The translations under genes and the position numbers were made by a program. This document shows, one piece after another, positions 59,959 through 64,000 of a DNA stretch of 64,000 nucleotides (its first letter is position 1; each line of letters begins with the position of its first letter). Origin of the DNA: Paramecium octaurelia (taxonomy: Eukaryota > Ciliophora > Oligohymenophorea > Peniculida > Parameciidae); NCBI GenBank assembly GCA_905182995.1, contig CAJJDP010000028.1, positions 348,006 to 412,005 of the forward strand, read 5' to 3'. The notes beneath the pieces were generated by a model. The model was not told where the DNA came from. It saw nothing but the letters and a program-made list of their open reading frames with translations, and did not search any database.

Positions 59959-62778
59959 TCATCTCCAAAGTATAGCATTTCCTCCCTAATCAGCTGTTAT
60001 CATAAATCCATTTGCCTTGAGGTAAGCAAATGAAACTATTCCATATTCATGCTTCTCTATTTTAGTAAGGACCTTGGCCTACTGTATTAAGGTCAAGCTT
60101 AGTGATTTGTCGTTGCTCACACTAGCTATAAACCCTGGTTATAACCTAATGTAATATGAAGCAATACATAGAAATTTTAGTAATTTTATCTTCATGCAAA
60201 TTCAGCTATTTCATTATGACAGCCCTGCCATTTTACCATTAGTATATTTTCGCTATGCCTTTTTCATTGCCTGTGATGAATTTCTATTGCGTGGATTACT
60301 TCTTTTTCGAAATTAATTAATCTATAGGTGAGACAGCATAGACAAGACAATCATCATTGATGTATTAAAAGGGATTAATATTTGAAAATGGTAATGATAA
60401 GGATACGGTCTTATCGTTATTCGCAGCAACCAGAATGCATCCATTTAATAAAGTGAAATCTAAGACTTGTTGTCCTTATTTTAAGATTTGCTCTTCAACA
60501 ATTTTTAAACTGGTGTCCAATTTCCATAATTTAATTATGCCATCGTCTGAACAGGATAATATCTATTCATCAATATCTAAAAATATGCTATTCATGCTTC
60601 CAGTCTAGGATACTTGACTACCTAACTAAGCATTAGTTGTGCTATTAGTAAAGAAGTTTTATGAGAATTGAGGATTGACATGCAAATATTTTATTTTTCT
60701 GATAGAGTTGTTATGTGCTTACTATACAATAAAGGTAGGTTTAAGACTTTTTAAATCCCAACTGCATAACGAGTTACCTGTTTATGGTGAATATCCACTG
60801 GAAAGTAATACTGATTATCCATTGAATTAAAAGGCTCTCAAAGAAAATACAAATATCCCATGTTTTAGAATTTGAGTTTGTTTTTTTAAATTTACATTAT
60901 AGATTATAATAGTTCCATCAATAATTGCTATGGCTGCTAAGTTTTCATTAACAAAACACACATCAATAATATTTTTATCAGATGGCTTAAAAAAGTGGAA
61001 GGGTTCCCATTCACTTAAACTCTTGCCATCCTATTTAATTTTATATATGCTTTCTTCTAAACAAAAGGGTTCACTATTCAATAAATGATACTATTTTTAA
61101 ATGGCTTCAATCTCACCATGTTATTTGTACAGATCCATTAGATTCTAGATCTTTTCCAAAAACAATTAACTAATACTAACGAGCTTATGTTGTAATTTAT
61201 CGGCCTTTTTTGGTAACACTTGTTCAGTCTTAACAATGGCACTCAACATATTGTCTATTAATTATTTATTATTTATGAACTTAATCCCCAAAATAACAGC
61301 AGGATTGTTCGATGCTATTTTTCTAAAATAATAATTTAAATAATATACTATACAGTCATCATATGAATAAATTGATCAAAGTATTCCTTTGTAAACTACC
61401 CCCTCAATTCTTTAGGAGTAGACTCCTCTATTAAATGAAATTTAACGAACATCTCTTTAACAGTGAGAGCCTGTTCTGTTAACAAATTCTTAACATTTTG
61501 TCCAGCCGTACTAAACAGCTTTTCAATCCCTTTATGAATACTCAAGTCATCCCAAGGAATAGCCAATTGTTCAATGATTTCCTTATTCAAAACTCTACTT
61601 AATCTGGCACTAAATTCACTCATCTTCATTCTATCCACACATTTTGTATCTATCAAACAATCTGCACACATCTTTCTATCTTTATGTTGACAATCCAATT
61701 TCACACAAATAGCTAACACCTATCTATTTTTATATCTATTTTACTTCCTAATTATGAGCCAGACATTTAAAGTTCACCTTCTGTTATTATTACTAATTTT
61801 ATTAATTATTTGCCTGTTAAGGTTCCTTGGGAGAAGTGATGTTGGACTTATCCTCATTCTATTTAATTCTACCAGATATGTTAGTTTAATCTTTATTCTA
61901 AAGAACCCTCTTGCTCATTAATTATGGTTTCTGATCCTCATCTAAAAGGTACTCCATTGGAGTGGTTAATAAATGAAATAAAAACTATATCTACATTGAA
62001 TTTATTACTTCTATTGCTGTCATATATTTGTTTACTACTTAATTAAACTTAAATACAAAGTCATTTGAAAATTCGGTTATTTTATTTTTCTTCCTCTCTA
62101 TTGACTCGCACATCGTCTCTACTACTCCTTTATTCTGAATCAAATAGATTGCGAAATCTAGGGTTTCTGGATGAGCCTCATTAGCCTTATCTAAAATTGT
62201 CATAATATAATTATCTCTTTACTCTCTAAAATAAGCTCCAACTAATGTATTGTCTACTCTTTCAATTTGAATGGAAGTCTCTGTGAGGCCCAATAATAAT
62301 TGGTGATCAAAATTGGAACATATTGCTATCCAATAGAAGACAACTTTGTTAAGACCATTTCAATCACAGCTGTAATTTGTCTACTCAAATCAGACTTAAC
62401 CTAATTCTTTTCGTCAAATAATTCCATAAATGCTTCTTATGCGTCCTTCGATAAACAGCTTCTTAAATGTCTGAGATAATCGGAAATTCGAAGTTTCTTA
62501 ATACAAGGATAATCTATCAAGCATTCTACACATAAAATTTTATTATTGTGTTAGCAATCATCACACATACAAACAGCTTTGATTGGTTCATCAGAATGAA
62601 CTTGACAATTATAATTATCAACTTATTATGGTTTTGGAGTTCGAACTTATTATTACTGTTATACTCTTTGTGTTTAAGGGGCACTTTCGCTAACTTCAAT
62701 TTTTTTAGGAGCTCTCTCACTCTGTTTGCCTCTCGTTGTTTTTTTCTTGGGTTCCTAACATAAAACAGCGTTTCCCAT
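59959..62778 (-). CDS. Tandem B-box-like zinc and WD40 protein, about 900 aa
   Basis: ATG 62778 to TGA 59959. The start MGNAVLC fits N-myristoylation. Two similar zinc units follow: CQVHSDEPIKAVCMCDDC with ILCVECLIDYPC, then CLAHNQEVLAICVKLDC with RKMCADCLIDTKC, each followed by about 70 helical residues. A coiled coil (KKADKLQHKLVSISQLFLEK) leads into a WD40 propeller with repeats ending SCSDDGIIKLWKL, ASVSNDKSLSL and ITADQGGNAILWR. Introns of 25 nt (near 61735), 26 nt (near 61340) and 22 nt (near 60190) are clear. A junction near 62320 is unclear (a 41-nt intron or an error). A shorter start near 61719 would be GTG and is rejected. Confidence 0.85.
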
Positions 62779-64000
62779 TATTTTAATTTAATTTATTTTT
62801 TAATATCATTATACTTTATATTAACCATTATACCTTACTAACTTGCTCTTCCATCTACACTTACTATTTCAATACTATTGAATAATTTCATATTTTTCAT
62901 AACCAACTCGGATTTTTAAAATTCAATAGTAAAATAATTGAATCAGCTAATTGACTGTTTAAATTTAATAATTTAATATTAATTGGAAACTAGTATCTAA
63001 TATACCATGTATTTCTGATATTAATTACACATAATAAGAAAATGCTAATCTTTACATGTTTTATTGTGCTTCGAATGATAAAATCCACAGCAAATTGAAT
63101 TATTATAAGTTCCAAATATTTTCCAAAGAGTCAGTATTATAATTGCATTAAATGAACATTCTAAAATTAATAATTAGTTTCTAGTTGACATATATAATAA
63201 ACTCTTTGAAATCCTAAGTTGCTATGATTTTCTAGTATCTCAAGTCTATCCTCTCTATATTTCTTGTTTAAAAATAAAGTAAATAAGGTTCCATTCAATT
63301 TAAGCAAGGCAATAATTTGATATTATCTTGATTGAAATTCATTATTGAAGATTACAATTTTCACGTTCTATATTGGCGTAATCGGATTGATCTGTTATCA
63401 CATAAACATTCTAAGAGGTAAATTCTATCCAAATGATACCGTATCATCTAATTATTTAACTCATTAATAAAATCATAATCATAAGATTGTTATATACATT
63501 TCTACTATTATTTTAATCAGTTATTTTATTCTTTCTAACCAAATTATATTCTTAAATTATTTATATCACACTATTCTATAAATAAATTAGATAATAATTA
63601 ATAATTAAAAATCAAATTATCGATATGATCCATATTCATATAATCAATAGAACTTTTCCATATAACCCTAAACATTCACAAATTTATAGATCTTGTTAAA
63701 CATAACATTCATGAAAATTTGCTTTAAATTAATTAAAATTTATTTATATCTGTTTTGAGATCATTTATATTAATATTGATATATGTAAATGAATACTACC
63801 TGAAATTCTATATCCATTCTAAAATTATCGCTATTCCTATTCTCTAATTTTATAAATGTACGTAAATTCAGATTAAAAATACTTTGGAGCCTTTTCATTT
63901 CTATAAATATTTTCATTCTTTATAATTATATATTTCAATGTATATAAGTTATATATGTTCTTATATTGGAATTGATTGAAACATTCATTAGATCGAGAAG
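62779..64000. other. AT-rich end of window, nothing secure
   Basis: Short minus-strand pieces around 63200-63450 look weakly protein-like (MIRYHLDRIYLLECLCDN) but break quickly and show no domain. No RNA gene, repeat or mobile element recognised. Confidence 0.4.

Noticed and set aside
61396-61719. Separate gene starting at 61719
   Set aside because: The apparent start is GTG, and a 25-nt intron joins this frame in phase to the upstream exon of the same zinc/WD40 gene.
61742-61990. Plus-strand hydrophobic frame (leucine-rich, signal-peptide-like)
   Set aside because: It lies opposite the Gln-rich linker of the B-box/WD40 gene, and its hydrophobicity comes from TAA/TAA-type Gln codons read backwards.
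1-64000. Telomere repeats, CRISPR arrays, transposons, rRNA or tRNA genes
   Set aside because: None with convincing sequence features was found on reading through both strands. A tRNA scan was not possible here.

Overview
This window reads as ciliate DNA, most likely a macronuclear scaffold from Paramecium or a close relative. Three signs agree. It is very AT-rich. TAA and TAG occur throughout recognisable protein domains as glutamine, and TGA is the only stop (genetic code 6). Reading frames are joined by very small introns, mostly 18-35 nt, usually GTA...TAG. Frames were therefore read with code 6 and small introns. Many splice junctions are inferred from frame continuity alone, and an open frame without a domain is weak evidence in such DNA.

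Layout. 0.6-3.8 kb: coiled-coil protein. 4.3-8.2 kb: PI4-kinase and Sec14-like genes, same strand. 8.2-9.5 kb: IQ/MORN protein. 10.1-11.2 kb: decayed tubulin-tyrosine-ligase-like (TTLL) sequence. 12.9-20.5 kb: giant guanylyl cyclase with an N-terminal P4-ATPase-like half. 20.7-23.5 kb: coiled-coil protein, small unknown protein, homeodomain-like protein. 23.6-24.5 kb: N gap. 25.3-35.3 kb: B-box-like membrane protein, several small genes, EF-hand protein, AAA ATPase, large coiled-coil protein. 37.3-42.4 kb: Myb/SANT protein, second Sec14-like protein with a CaaX end, CFAP97-type protein. 42.7-52.7 kb: small secreted protein, coiled-coil protein, NIP7, PEX11-like protein and several unknowns. 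54.7-62.8 kb: protein kinase, zinc/coiled-coil protein, GRAM-VASt protein and a B-box/WD40 protein, all on the minus strand. The last 1.2 kb shows nothing secure.

The assembly matters here. Five single-N joins each sit between two apparently identical copies of 0.7-1.5 kb, and the 951-N gap is flanked by a shared 275 bp. These look like unmerged overlapping contig ends, not biological tandem duplications, so several genes appear once whole and once as a fragment.

Functionally, the window is rich in phosphoinositide, lipid and cGMP signalling (PI4K, two Sec14 proteins, GRAM-VASt, flippase-like cyclase) and in cilium- or microtubule-type proteins (MORN, CFAP97, TTLL relic, EF-hand). No operon logic is expected in a ciliate. 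I saw no convincing tRNA, rRNA, CRISPR, transposon or telomere repeat.
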